From Paracoccus sulfuroxidans (GTDB lineage Bacteria; Pseudomonadota; Alphaproteobacteria; Rhodobacterales; Rhodobacteraceae): a stretch of DNA of 64,000 bases. Below the pieces are notes generated by a model. The model did no database searches, was not told the origin of the DNA, and worked only from the letters and a program-made list of their open reading frames with translations. Below are positions 34,936 to 43,764 of the stretch, piece after piece. The stretch covers positions 191,001 through 255,000 of the forward strand of contig NZ_VLKU01000006.1 of NCBI RefSeq assembly GCF_007830335.1, given 5' to 3'. Made by a program: the position numbers and the translations under genes. Position 1 is the stretch's first letter; each line of letters opens with the position of its first letter.

Positions 34936-35952
34936 TCAGCCGTGCGGCAGCAGGATCACGCGGTCGCGCGACGATCCCATGACCGCCTGATAGGCGTCAT
35001 AGGCGCGGTCCAAGGGGTAGGTCGCGCTGTCCTGGATCGGGAAGGGTTTCAGCGCGCCCGAGGCAAAACCGTCACTGAGCTCGCGCAGGATCGCCCCCGA
35101 GGCCACCGAGCCAAGCGAGATCGTGTCGATGCCGACATAGGTGTGGCGGCCCTTGTAGAAGGCGAGCATGTCGAAGGTCACATAGCGATCAATCACCGCG
35201 ATGAAGATCGCGCGGCCACCGACCGCCATCGACTTCTGGCCGAGTTCGTAAAGCGGGTCGCCGACGGTGTTGAAGACGATATCGGCGCCCTTGCCACCGG
35301 TCAGTTCGCGGATACGTTCCGCTGCGCCTTCGCCGGAGACGACGACATCGATCGGGGCGCTCGAATGGCCTTCATAGCCTTCCTCGCGCCGCACCGTGCC
35401 GATGACGCGCGCGCCGCGCCATGTCGCGATTTGCGCCGCTGCTTGGCCGACCTTGCCGTTGACGCCAAGGATCAACACGGTCTCACCCGGTTGCGGCAGG
35501 CCCGCGCGTTTCAGTCCCTCCAATGCGGTGACGAAGGGGACGCCGATCCCTGCGGCTTCGGCTGCGGTGACGCCTGCGGGAATTTCGACCACCGCATCAG
35601 CTTCAACCACCATATGCGCGGCATGCGAGCCGTCCTGACGGATGCCAAGATCGCCTGACGATCCGAAGACCATCTTGCCGATCAGATGCTCCGGCCCCGC
35701 GACGACCTTGCCCGCATAGTCACGCCCCGGCGTGCGCGGGAAGACGGCATAGGGCATGAGGCCGGTTGCGGCCTTGGCATCCGATGGGTTCACGGCGGCG
35801 GCGTGGATTTCGACGACGACATCGGTCGGCATGGCCTGACGCAGCGCGCAATCTTCAAGATCAAGCTGGATCTGATCATAGCTCGCGGCCTTGGCGTTCA
35901 AGCGCAGGCCTTGGCCAGCGGTTCCGGGCTGAATGTCACTGTAGCTGGTCAT
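34936..35952 (-). CDS. MDR family NAD(P)-dependent oxidoreductase (quinone-reductase-like)
   Basis: A 338-residue medium-chain dehydrogenase/reductase without the structural-zinc Cys cluster. VLILGVNGKVGQAAAQIATW (about 150-170) is the nucleotide-binding loop. The start at 35952 is preferred over 35961 because GAGG then lies 9 nt upstream; at 35961 it would touch the start codon. It probably reduces an enone or quinone. In this operon it could serve as an alternative maleylacetate- or quinone-reducing step; this is inference. Confidence 0.88.
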   Translation of the reverse strand: MTSYSDIQPGTAGQGLRLNAKAASYDQIQLDLEDCALRQAMPTDVVVEIHAAAVNPSDAKAATGLMPYAVFPRTPGRDYAGKVVAGPEHLIGKMVFGSSGDLGIRQDGSHAAHMVVEADAVVEIPAGVTAAEAAGIGVPFVTALEGLKRAGLPQPGETVLILGVNGKVGQAAAQIATWRGARVIGTVRREEGYEGHSSAPIDVVVSGEGAAERIRELTGGKGADIVFNTVGDPLYELGQKSMAVGGRAIFIAVIDRYVTFDMLAFYKGRHTYVGIDTISLGSVASGAILRELSDGFASGALKPFPIQDSATYPLDRAYDAYQAVMGSSRDRVILLPHG

Positions 35953-35967
35953 GGGTTTCATCCTCGC

Positions 35968-36864
35968 TCAAACTGGGGTGGGGTTCAGGCGCAGCATCTG
36001 GCGCGCTTCCTGCGCGCTCGCGATCTGGCCTCCAAGGGCTTCGACAATCTGGCGCGCCTTCTGCACCAGCGCGGCATTGGTGGGCGCAAGCTCGCCCCGG
36101 TCGATATAAACGGCATCCTCAAGCCCGACGCGGACATGCCCGCCTGACAGATAGGATTGCGCGACCATCGGGAAGGAATGACGCCCGATGCCGATTGCGG
36201 TGAAATCCGCGCCCTTCGGCAGAAGATTGCGCGCATAAAGGACGGTCTCGGGCGTGGGCTGGAAGCCGTATTTCACCCCTATCACGAAAGAGGTCAGCAG
36301 GTGATCCGGCGCGGGCCCATCCGCCAGCAGATCATGCAGCAGCGCGATATCGCCGGAATCGAAGAGTTCGTATTCGGGCTTCACTCCGGCTTCCTGGATG
36401 ACCTTGAACATGCGGCGGATGCTGCCGGGCGTGTTGATGACGACCTGACCGCCCGAGTTCATGGTGTTGAGGTCCAGCGTGCAAATATCGGGGCGAAGTT
36501 CCGCGATATGTTCAACGCGCGCCTCGGGCGGCAGCAGGGTCGTGCCGGGACCGGCTTTGGCGGGATCATCCTCGGACGGGACATAGCGCCCACCGGGGCC
36601 GGTCGTCAGGTTGATGACGACCTGATCGTTCTTGTCGCGGATGCGGTCCACGACCTCGCGGTAAAGCTGAAGCTCCATCGACGGCGCGCCGGTTTCCGGG
36701 TTGCGAACATGCAGGTGGACGATGGCCGCGCCAGCCTCCGCCGCGCCAAGGGCGGACTCTGCGATCTGCTGCGGCGTGATCGGCAGGTACGGGGTCTGTT
36801 CGGGGCGCGTCAGGTTGCCGGTGATCGCGGCTGTGATGATGACGCGTTGCAATGGGTCTTTCAT
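35968..36864 (-). CDS. Beta-keto acid cleavage enzyme (BKACE, DUF849)
   Basis: A 298-residue BKACE protein (Kce-like TIM barrel). VIITAAITGN begins the barrel; IVHLHVRNPETG (His50, His52) supplies two zinc ligands, and the middle reads VINLTTGPGG. These enzymes condense a beta-keto acid with acetyl-CoA and split it into acetoacetate and a new acyl-CoA. Known family substrates include 3-keto-5-aminohexanoate, dehydrocarnitine and beta-keto dicarboxylates. In an operon with an intradiol dioxygenase, the likely substrate is beta-ketoadipate or a substituted analogue. The ATG at 36864 has GAGGA upstream. Confidence 0.9.
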   Translation of the reverse strand: MKDPLQRVIITAAITGNLTRPEQTPYLPITPQQIAESALGAAEAGAAIVHLHVRNPETGAPSMELQLYREVVDRIRDKNDQVVINLTTGPGGRYVPSEDDPAKAGPGTTLLPPEARVEHIAELRPDICTLDLNTMNSGGQVVINTPGSIRRMFKVIQEAGVKPEYELFDSGDIALLHDLLADGPAPDHLLTSFVIGVKYGFQPTPETVLYARNLLPKGADFTAIGIGRHSFPMVAQSYLSGGHVRVGLEDAVYIDRGELAPTNAALVQKARQIVEALGGQIASAQEARQMLRLNPTPV

Positions 36865-36874
36865 GACGCCGTCC

Positions 36875-37678
36875 TCAGAGCGAGCGACCGCCATCGACCA
36901 GGATATTATGGCCGGTGGAATAGGTCAGCATGGTGGCGCAAGAGGTGATGGCGGCCGCGACATCCTGCGCGCTGGCCACGCGGCCAACGGGGATGGTCTG
37001 GGCAACCTTGGTGTTGAAATCAGCGCCGCGACCGGCGACGAATTCGGTATCGACGACGCCGGGCGAGACGGCGAGAACGCGGATCTCGGGTGCGAGGCTG
37101 CGGGCAAGCGATTTGGTCATCACATCGATCCCGGCCTTTGCGGCGCAATAGGCGATGGAAGAGCCGATGCCATTTGTGCCCGCGATGGAGGAGAGCGAGA
37201 CGATCAGCCCGTCGCCGCTTTCCTTCAGCATCGGCGCGAAGGTGCGGATCGCTGCGAATTGACCGCGCCAGTTCACTTCGAACATGCGGTCGATCAGCTC
37301 ATCGGTCAGCGCATCAAGGTCGCTGTGCTTGACCGGCACGGTATAGCCCGCGCTGTTGATCAGGATATCGAGCCGCCCGAAATCGCGTTGAATGGTGTCG
37401 CGCAGCGCGATCAGCGAGGGCGTGTCGGCCACATCGGCGGGCAGCGTGGTCACATCGTCGCCAAGGGTTTCCGCAAGGCGCTTCAGTTCGGCGTCGATCT
37501 TCGGGTGGTCGCGATAGGTGACGATGATTTTCGCGCCCGCGTCGCGCAGAAGTTTCGCGGTCGCCGTGCCGATTGCGCCGGTTCCGCCGACGACCAGCGC
37601 GACCTTGCCGTCAAGGCGGTGCGGGAACGTGCCGGCTGGCTGTTCGGACGTGGCGGTCTTGGGGTCCTGGATGGTCAT
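36875..37678 (-). CDS. SDR family oxidoreductase
   Basis: A 267-residue classical short-chain dehydrogenase. VGGTGAIGTATA (about 30-41) binds NAD(P). NSAG appears in the middle. The catalytic Ser lies in SLSSIAGTN and Tyr/Lys in YCAAKAGID. AAAGGA 7 nt before the ATG at 37678 decides the start. It lies 10 nt before the BKACE gene. It could oxidise a hydroxy intermediate to the beta-keto acid used by BKACE; this is inference from order. Confidence 0.92.
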   Translation of the reverse strand: MTIQDPKTATSEQPAGTFPHRLDGKVALVVGGTGAIGTATAKLLRDAGAKIIVTYRDHPKIDAELKRLAETLGDDVTTLPADVADTPSLIALRDTIQRDFGRLDILINSAGYTVPVKHSDLDALTDELIDRMFEVNWRGQFAAIRTFAPMLKESGDGLIVSLSSIAGTNGIGSSIAYCAAKAGIDVMTKSLARSLAPEIRVLAVSPGVVDTEFVAGRGADFNTKVAQTIPVGRVASAQDVAAAITSCATMLTYSTGHNILVDGGRSL

Positions 37679-37751
37679 CGGATTGTCCTTTGAAATCTGG
37701 ATGGAGCGGGCGGGATGTTTGGGCATCCCGCCACAAGGGGGATCAGCGGGA

Positions 37752-38648
37752 TCAGCCGCGCTGCATGCCCCATTTGCGAACCGTGCGGTTTTCGATGAAG
37801 CGGAAGATCACGCCTTCGACGAAAAGACCCACGGACATGACCGTCAGAAGACCGGCGAAGACGGCAGGGGTGTCAAGGAGGTTGCGGTTCTCAAAGATGA
37901 ACCAGCCAAGACCGCCCTGACCCGAGGAGACACCGAAGACGAGTTCCGCCGCGATCAGCGTCCGCCAGGCGAAGGCCCAACCGATCTTCAGGCCCGCAAG
38001 GATTGCCGGGAAAGCCGCCGGGATCAGCAGTTGCACGACATAGCGCATGCCCCGCAGCCCGAAGGTCTGGCCCGCCATCCGCATGGTGTCGCTGACAGTC
38101 AGGAAGCCCGTATGCATGTTGAGTGCCACCGCCCAAAGGACCGAGTTCACGATCACGAACACGAGCGACGGCGTGCCAAGCCCAAACCACAGCAGCGCAA
38201 GCGGCAGCAGCGCGATGGCGGGCAGGGGGTTGAACATGGCGGTCAGCGTCGACAAGAGGTCGGTGCCGATCCGCGACGACACTGCGATGGTCGTGAAGAT
38301 CGTCGCAAGGATCACGCCGATCACATAGCCGACGACCAGCACCTTCAGCGTCGCGATCAGGCGGGTCGGGATGGTGCCATTGACGATATTGGCCCAAAGC
38401 GCACCGAGTGTATCGGTCAGCGTCGGGAAGATCATCGGGTTGTCGAGCCAGACGCCATAGATCTGCCAGATGATCGCGAGCGCGAGCAGGATCAGCGTCT
38501 TGCGGAAGGCAGACGAATTCCAGAGTGTTTCGGACAAGGGAAGCTTGCGCTGCACGTCCTCAAGCTTGGCGTCACCGATATCCGTGCGCTCATATTCCGC
38601 GCGGATGACCGTGTCGAAATTGTCGGCGGTTGCGGTATTCTGTGCCAT
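37752..38648 (-). CDS. ABC transporter permease (SsuC/TauC type)
   Basis: A 298-residue permease with about six membrane helices and the EAA-like loop GMRYVVQLLIPAAFPAILAG. An N-terminal hydrophilic extension of ~45 residues precedes the first helix. GGGAGG supports the ATG at 38648. It pairs with the ATPase 11 nt upstream. The nitrate/sulfonate/taurine class also imports aromatic acids such as phthalate in some bacteria. Confidence 0.93.
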   Translation of the reverse strand: MAQNTATADNFDTVIRAEYERTDIGDAKLEDVQRKLPLSETLWNSSAFRKTLILLALAIIWQIYGVWLDNPMIFPTLTDTLGALWANIVNGTIPTRLIATLKVLVVGYVIGVILATIFTTIAVSSRIGTDLLSTLTAMFNPLPAIALLPLALLWFGLGTPSLVFVIVNSVLWAVALNMHTGFLTVSDTMRMAGQTFGLRGMRYVVQLLIPAAFPAILAGLKIGWAFAWRTLIAAELVFGVSSGQGGLGWFIFENRNLLDTPAVFAGLLTVMSVGLFVEGVIFRFIENRTVRKWGMQRG

Positions 38649-38659
38649 CTTTCCCTCCC

Positions 38660-39496
38660 TCAATGCGCGGTTTCGGCGTCGCCAAACAGCATTCCGCGGA
38701 TGCGCGCGCAGGTCGCGGCGAATTCGGGGCTGTCGGCGTTGCGGCTGTCGAATTGATGCGTGTTGATTTCAGCGCGGACCTGACCGGGATGCGGCGACAG
38801 GACCAGAATGCGGGTGCCGATCAGCACGGCTTCCTCGATCGAATGGGTCACGAAGACCAGCGTGAAACGCAGATCCTCCCACAGGCTCAGCAGTTCATCC
38901 TGCATCTTGCGGCGGGTCAGGGCATCAAGCGCGGCATAGGGTTCGTCCATCAGCAGCACATCGGGACGCATCGCCATGGCGCGGGCAATCGCCACACGCT
39001 GTTTCATCCCGCCCGAAAGCATGTGGGGATAGACGTCCAGAAATTTCGTCAGATTGACCTTTTCGATCATCTGCATGGCGCGCTGGTCGGCTTCGTCCTT
39101 CGACACGCCGTTGACCTTCAGCGGGAAAGCGACGTTTTCGCGCACGGTTTTCCAGGGCAGGAGCTGGTCGAATTCCTGAAAGACCATGGCGCGGTCCGGG
39201 CCGGGGCGCTTCACCTTGCGGCCTTTCAGCTCGATGTCGCCTTCGACCGGCGGCATGAACCCTGCGATGGATTTCAGAAGCGTCGACTTCCCGCAACCCG
39301 ACGGCCCAAGCAGAACGAAACGGTCGCCGGTATGGATGTCGAAGGTCACCCGATAGGTCGCGGTGACGAGGTGTTCGGGGGTTTTATACTGAAGCGTGAC
39401 GCCGTTGATATTCAGCAGCGAATTCGGCGCTGCGACACTCTGGGCGGTGCCCGTGGTGATGCCGCTGTCTAGTCGTGTAGGATCTTGATAAGACAT
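38660..39496 (-). CDS. ABC transporter ATP-binding protein (SsuB/TauB type)
   Basis: A 278-residue ATPase with Walker A GPSGCGKST, Q-loop VFQEFDQLLPWKTVREN, signature LSGGMKQRVAIARAMAM, Walker B VLLMDEPYAALD and H-loop THS. The EFDQLLPW stretch is typical of the TauB/SsuB group. The ATG at 39496 has GGGAGGAG upstream. It forms the importer with the adjacent permease and binding protein. Confidence 0.94.
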   Translation of the reverse strand: MSYQDPTRLDSGITTGTAQSVAAPNSLLNINGVTLQYKTPEHLVTATYRVTFDIHTGDRFVLLGPSGCGKSTLLKSIAGFMPPVEGDIELKGRKVKRPGPDRAMVFQEFDQLLPWKTVRENVAFPLKVNGVSKDEADQRAMQMIEKVNLTKFLDVYPHMLSGGMKQRVAIARAMAMRPDVLLMDEPYAALDALTRRKMQDELLSLWEDLRFTLVFVTHSIEEAVLIGTRILVLSPHPGQVRAEINTHQFDSRNADSPEFAATCARIRGMLFGDAETAH

Positions 39497-39576
39497 GGGT
39501 TCTCCTCCCGGTGGATGGGGTCGTCCGGTGGGTGACAAGGGTCAGTCTTCTAAGGGGGGATGGGGGTGGTGAGGGG

Positions 39577-40572
39577 TTAAGACCCCTCACGCCCTTTCAG
39601 TGCGGCAGAGGTGAAGACCTCCTGCCAATTCGCGGGTGCTTTGCTCAGCCCACCGTGGCGGGCCATGAAGTCAGCATAGGCCTGAACGCCGTGAACCTCG
39701 GGTCCGAAATCATCGGCATTTTCACGCAGGAAGGCGACGAGGTCTTCTTTCGTCATCAGCTTCGACGGCTCGGCAGCCAGATAGATGTCGGCGGCCTCTT
39801 CCGGGTTTTCGCGGATCAGCTTCGCGGCATCGTCAAGGGCAGCGATGACAACATCGGCAACCTTCGGGTTTTCCTCAAGGAAATCGGTCTTCGCGGCGAA
39901 GGCCAGGAAGGTCGACTGGCCACCCCAGATCTTGTTGGAGTCGATGACGGCGTGAACCTTGGGGTTCTTCAGCGCGATCTGCGTGAAGGGCGGTGCGGCG
40001 AAATAGCTGTTCACCTCGGTCGCGCCTGCGGTGATGCTGTTCAGCGCCTCGGGGTGGGGCAGGGCCACGACCTGCTGACGCAGCTTGTCCTGCTGGCCTT
40101 CGCCGAATTCCGCCTCGGATTCCTTTTGCAGCGCATACATCTGCGGCGAGACGAGCGAGGGCATCGCGATCCGGTCGGTTTCAGCAAAGCCCTTAAGGTC
40201 GGTGACGCCTTCGCGGTTCGTCAGAAGCGTCAGCGGGCTTGCATTGACGCCCGCCACGCCGACGATCTTGCCGCGCGTCTTGTCCCAGCCAATCAGGATC
40301 GCCGGGACGCCGTAAGCACCAAGATCAACCGAACCCGAGATGACCGCATCCTGCATCGCGGCGGAACCCGAGATGCGCTGATAGGTCGGGGTCAGATCAA
40401 GGCCTGCTTCCTTGGCGCGGGCCTCGATCAGGTCCTTGGCGTCAAGGATGTGCAGCGGCAGAAACCCGATGCCATAACCGGTGCCGATGGTCACATCCTC
40501 GGCCGAGGCGGCAAAGCTGGTGCCGACAGTCAGCGCAAGGGCAGCAACGGTCGTTTTCATCAACGAGTTCAT
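39577..40572 (-). CDS. ABC transporter substrate-binding protein (SsuA/TauA, NMT1-like)
   Basis: A 331-residue periplasmic binding protein with a Sec signal (MNSLMKTTVAALALTVGTSF, cleavage after ASA). GYGIGFLPLHILDAKDLIE and SGSVDLGAYGVPAILIGWDK follow the NMT1/SsuA pattern. GGAGG lies 5 nt before the ATG. It is the second gene of the LacI operon, directly after the dioxygenase gene, pointing to uptake of the aromatic precursor. Confidence 0.92.
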   Translation of the reverse strand: MNSLMKTTVAALALTVGTSFAASAEDVTIGTGYGIGFLPLHILDAKDLIEARAKEAGLDLTPTYQRISGSAAMQDAVISGSVDLGAYGVPAILIGWDKTRGKIVGVAGVNASPLTLLTNREGVTDLKGFAETDRIAMPSLVSPQMYALQKESEAEFGEGQQDKLRQQVVALPHPEALNSITAGATEVNSYFAAPPFTQIALKNPKVHAVIDSNKIWGGQSTFLAFAAKTDFLEENPKVADVVIAALDDAAKLIRENPEEAADIYLAAEPSKLMTKEDLVAFLRENADDFGPEVHGVQAYADFMARHGGLSKAPANWQEVFTSAALKGREGS

Positions 40573-40621
40573 AGTTTCCTCCCAGAAACATTGGTGTTGG
40601 TGTGTAGGTGGCGCTTGGCGC

Positions 40622-41536
40622 TCATTTGATCGGGGGCACTGGCAGCAGCGCCTCTCCGGGTTTCATCGTCAGCCGGTGTTCCAGCCGGTACCAGGGACCG
40701 TCCGTCCCGTCAGGCGCAGGGCCTTGGCCTTCCTGAAAATCGCCGACCAGCGCGCGGGTCACCCCGAAGACGACGTCAGTTTCCAGATTGCTGTCCTTGT
40801 CGACGAAGATCTGGGTGATCAGCGTCTTGTAACCTTCCTTGAAGCCGAGAAGGTGGACGTGGGCCGGGCGATAGGGATGGCGGTTCTGCGCCCGCAGAAG
40901 ATCGCCGGTCGGTCCATCGGTCGGCACCGGGTAGCCTGCCGGTTTGATCGACCGGAAGGTGATCTTGCCGTCCGCGCCGGTCGTGAACTTGCCGCGCAGG
41001 TTCATATGCGCCTGATCGGCATCCTGGTTTTCGTAAAGCCCAACGGTCGAGGCCTGCCAGACATCAACATCGACGCCTTCAATGGGCTGGCCCGCTTCAT
41101 CAACCACGGTGATATCGGCAAAGAGTGCCGCGCCGGGGGTCGAGCAGCGCACGATCGAGCCGCCGTTTTCCGTGCGCGGCGAATTCATCCGCCAGAACGG
41201 CCCAAGAAGCGCCGCGTCGGTTTCCGTCGCGCCGTCATCGCCGTTGTTCAACAGGCAGATGAGGGTCGAAAAACCAAGCGCATCCGACATCAGGATGCCT
41301 TCGTTATGGCTGTCATTCGTCGCCTGCCCGATGCGGTTCAGGAAGTCGATGCCAGTGTCGAACTCGGCCTCGCTCAGACGAACTTCACGAGCGAAATCAT
41401 GCAGATGCGTCACAAGTGAACGCATGATTTCGGCAAGGCGTGGGTTGTCGGTATTGGCCATGGCCCGCAGCACGATTCCGGTCAGGGTGGCCTGACTTTC
41501 AACGATCTTGGGCAGGTCAGTTTCAATTGCGGTCAT
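40622..41536 (-). CDS. Intradiol ring-cleavage dioxygenase, second hydroxyquinol 1,2-dioxygenase-like
   Basis: A 304-residue intradiol dioxygenase, clearly paralogous to 13774-14610. Predicted Fe(III) ligands are Tyr168 (VGLYEN), Tyr202 (GYPVP), His226 and His228 (RPAHVHLL). An upstream in-frame ATG at 41548 touches the GAGAGG ribosome site, so 41536 is preferred although its spacing (12 nt) is long. It is the first gene of the LacI-regulated operon. The product would be a maleylacetate-type compound. No reductase of the maleylacetate reductase family is in this operon. Confidence 0.9.
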   Translation of the reverse strand: MTAIETDLPKIVESQATLTGIVLRAMANTDNPRLAEIMRSLVTHLHDFAREVRLSEAEFDTGIDFLNRIGQATNDSHNEGILMSDALGFSTLICLLNNGDDGATETDAALLGPFWRMNSPRTENGGSIVRCSTPGAALFADITVVDEAGQPIEGVDVDVWQASTVGLYENQDADQAHMNLRGKFTTGADGKITFRSIKPAGYPVPTDGPTGDLLRAQNRHPYRPAHVHLLGFKEGYKTLITQIFVDKDSNLETDVVFGVTRALVGDFQEGQGPAPDGTDGPWYRLEHRLTMKPGEALLPVPPIK

Positions 41537-41629
41537 ATGCTTCGTCATCCTCTCTAGGCGAGGGGTGAACCTCTGCCTCCTCCCTTGGGTCTGACGCCTG
41601 TCATCCTTGTCGGGCGTCCTGCGAAGATT

Positions 41630-41676
41630 GTGCGAACGATTGCACAAACATAGTGCGAACGATTGCACGCTGTCAA
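41630..41676 (-). promoter_or_regulatory. LacI-controlled promoter with two identical operators
   Basis: On the minus strand TTGACA (41676-41671) and TATGTT (41652-41647) are 18 bp apart. GTGCGAACGATTGCAC occurs at 41653-41668, inside the spacer, and again identically at 41630-41645, over the expected transcription start. The core TGCGAACGATTGCA fits the LacI-family pattern with a central CG. The two copies are 23 bp apart, about two helical turns. Simple repression by blocking polymerase is expected. Confidence 0.85.
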
Positions 41677-41775
41677 CGGTTTGTGTTAATGGTGCATAAA
41701 GAGGGGACAGAACCCCTTGATCGAAAGCCGTTCCGTCAAAGTTAAATCGACAGAAATTCCTGTTAAAACAAAAAG

Positions 41776-42816
41776 ATGAAACCCATGGATGACACGCCTC
41801 GCCGGAAAGCTGCGACCCTCCAGACCCTCGCGGATGCGCTGGGCGTTCATCGCTCGACCGTGGCCCGCGCCCTCAATCCCGAGGAGCGTCATCGAATCAC
41901 CCCCGAACTCGTGCAGCGCGTCATGGAAGAGGCCGAACGACAGGGCTATCGCCGCGACATCATCGCGGCCTCGCTGCGCACGGGGAAGTCGCGGCTGGTC
42001 GGCGTCGTGCTGCCGGACCTTGCGAACCCGGTCTTCTCGACGATCCTTGACGGGGTCTCGGTGACGCTGACCGGGCATTCCTATTCCATGCTGGTCGCAG
42101 GTTCGGGCGGGCCCTCCGACAAGCAATCCGAGATTGTCGATACGCTGGTCGGACGCCGCGTGGACGGGCTGATCCTCGCGACCGCGATGCGTGACGACCC
42201 GACGGTCAGTTGCTGCATGCGGCTGAAAGTGCCGACCGTGCTGGTGAACCGGGCCGAGGACAAGATGCGCGTCCCTTCGGTCGTGCCCGCAGATCACATC
42301 GGCATGGGTCTGGCGGTCGACTATCTGGCAGGGCTGGGGCATCGCCGCATCTCGCATATCGGTGGCCCCGAGGAGGTCTCGACCGGTTGCCTGCGCCGTC
42401 AGGGCTTTCAGGATGCGATGACGGCGGCGGGGCTGGACGGCAGCCGGATCATTTCGGCCAAAAGCTATGATCGGGAAGCCGGAGCCGCTGCCGCTCGCCA
42501 GATCTTCGCGCGCTGGCCCGACACGACCGCGATTGCGGCCGGGAACGACCTGCTGGCGCTTGGCGCGCTCGACTATATGCGGGCGGCGGGGATCGATTGC
42601 CCGAAACAGGTGTCGCTGACCGGTTTCAACGACATGCCCTTCATCGATCTGGTCGATCCGGCGCTCAGCACGGTGCGCGTGCCGCAGTTTGACATGGGAA
42701 AAGCGGCGGCCGAGATGTTGCTGGCCGCCATCGCGGACCCGGACAGCGCGCCGCAGGTCCAGCGGCATCCCGTGACGCTGATCACCCGCCAGTCCTGCGC
42801 GCGGGTGGGGGTCTGA
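41776..42816 (+). CDS. LacI family transcriptional repressor
   Basis: A 346-residue LacI-type regulator: helix-turn-helix with LQTLADALGVHRSTVARALN (about 15-34), hinge at about 60-70 (IIAASLRTGKSRLVGVVLPD), then a periplasmic-binding effector domain. The ATG at 41776 or the second Met four codons later may be used. It is divergent from the second dioxygenase operon, with two operators between them. The effector is probably an aromatic substrate or pathway product, unusual for a family that mostly senses sugars. Confidence 0.92.
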   Translation: MKPMDDTPRRKAATLQTLADALGVHRSTVARALNPEERHRITPELVQRVMEEAERQGYRRDIIAASLRTGKSRLVGVVLPDLANPVFSTILDGVSVTLTGHSYSMLVAGSGGPSDKQSEIVDTLVGRRVDGLILATAMRDDPTVSCCMRLKVPTVLVNRAEDKMRVPSVVPADHIGMGLAVDYLAGLGHRRISHIGGPEEVSTGCLRRQGFQDAMTAAGLDGSRIISAKSYDREAGAAAARQIFARWPDTTAIAAGNDLLALGALDYMRAAGIDCPKQVSLTGFNDMPFIDLVDPALSTVRVPQFDMGKAAAEMLLAAIADPDSAPQVQRHPVTLITRQSCARVGV

Positions 42817-42882
42817 ACTGACCGGAATGGCCCTCTGCGCCATGTCCCGCTATGACGGGCCCAGCAAGGCAGGGAGCGTGAC

Positions 42883-43764
42883 GTGAAACCAGTGCAAAGC
42901 GGGCAGTTGGGATTGGGCGGCGCAAGCTGGTTCGACCTTGCCGACCGGGTGACCGGCGACGTGCGACGGGTGTTCCTGTGGGTTCCCCCGGTGCCCGCGC
43001 CCGAGCAGGGCTGGCCCTCGCTGACGATGACCGACGGCAATGCGGTGATTACGACGGCGATTGATGCGATGCGGGCGCAGGCCTCTTATCCCACGGGCAC
43101 GAACCTCGGTTGGGGTGTGCTGATCGCGGTCGGTTATCCGACCGACGACGCCTATGATCCCTTCCGCCGCAGTTGGGATCTGGGGCCGCCGCCGGGCGCA
43201 AGCTATCCGCCCTTCTGGCCGGATACGCCCGAGGTCCGGACCGGCGGAGGGGCCGAAATGGCGCGCTTCATCCTTGAGGATGCGCTGCCTTTCGTCGGCG
43301 AACAGGTCAAGCTGGACCCCGACCAGCGTGCACTGTTTGGCCATTCCTTTGGCGGGCTTTTCGCGCTGTGGCTGCTGTTCACGCAACCCGGTGCCTTCCG
43401 CCGCTGGATCGCCGCCAGCCCTGCGATCACCTGGGAGGACAGCTTCCTTCTGGCCCATCGCGATGATTTCGACCCCGCCGGGCGCGATCTGACCGTTCAT
43501 CTGTCTGCAGGCGAGTGGGAGGGTGACGATCTCGCGCCCTTCCAGATCGGGGCCGAGGATGCCGCGCAGCGCCTGACCGACAAGGCGAAAACCCGCACCA
43601 TCGCCGCCGCACACCAGATGGCGCAGCATCTGAACGCCGTGCCGGGTGTCACCGCCAGCTATGAAACCTATCCCGGTGAGACCCATATGTCGGTGCTGCC
43701 GGTCGCCGTGAACCGCGCTCTGCATTGCGCCTTCGCGCTGAAGAAATCGCCGCCGGAAGCCTAG
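42883..43764 (+). CDS. Putative siderophore esterase (IroE/Fes-like alpha/beta hydrolase)
   Basis: A 293-residue esterase of the PF00756-like group. The nucleophile Ser lies in LFGHSFGGLFALWLL (about residue 152) and the His near the C-terminus in YPGETHMSVLP. No signal peptide, so cytoplasmic. It lies tail-to-tail (0 nt) with an iron-siderophore ABC operon, so it may hydrolyse an imported tri-lactone siderophore to release iron. It is 66 nt downstream of lacI on the same strand, but functionally fits the iron cluster better. Confidence 0.8.
   Translation: MKPVQSGQLGLGGASWFDLADRVTGDVRRVFLWVPPVPAPEQGWPSLTMTDGNAVITTAIDAMRAQASYPTGTNLGWGVLIAVGYPTDDAYDPFRRSWDLGPPPGASYPPFWPDTPEVRTGGGAEMARFILEDALPFVGEQVKLDPDQRALFGHSFGGLFALWLLFTQPGAFRRWIAASPAITWEDSFLLAHRDDFDPAGRDLTVHLSAGEWEGDDLAPFQIGAEDAAQRLTDKAKTRTIAAAHQMAQHLNAVPGVTASYETYPGETHMSVLPVAVNRALHCAFALKKSPPEA

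Noticed and set aside
10576..36864. Link between BKACE acetoacetate and the ADC-family protein (decarboxylation to acetone)
   Set aside because: The genes are 24 kb apart under different predicted regulators, and ADC-family membership alone does not show acetoacetate decarboxylase activity.
41630..41668. Two identical 16-bp repeats as an insertion-site duplication
   Set aside because: They are dyad-like, match the LacI operator pattern and sit exactly in and after a promoter. Nothing mobile lies between them.
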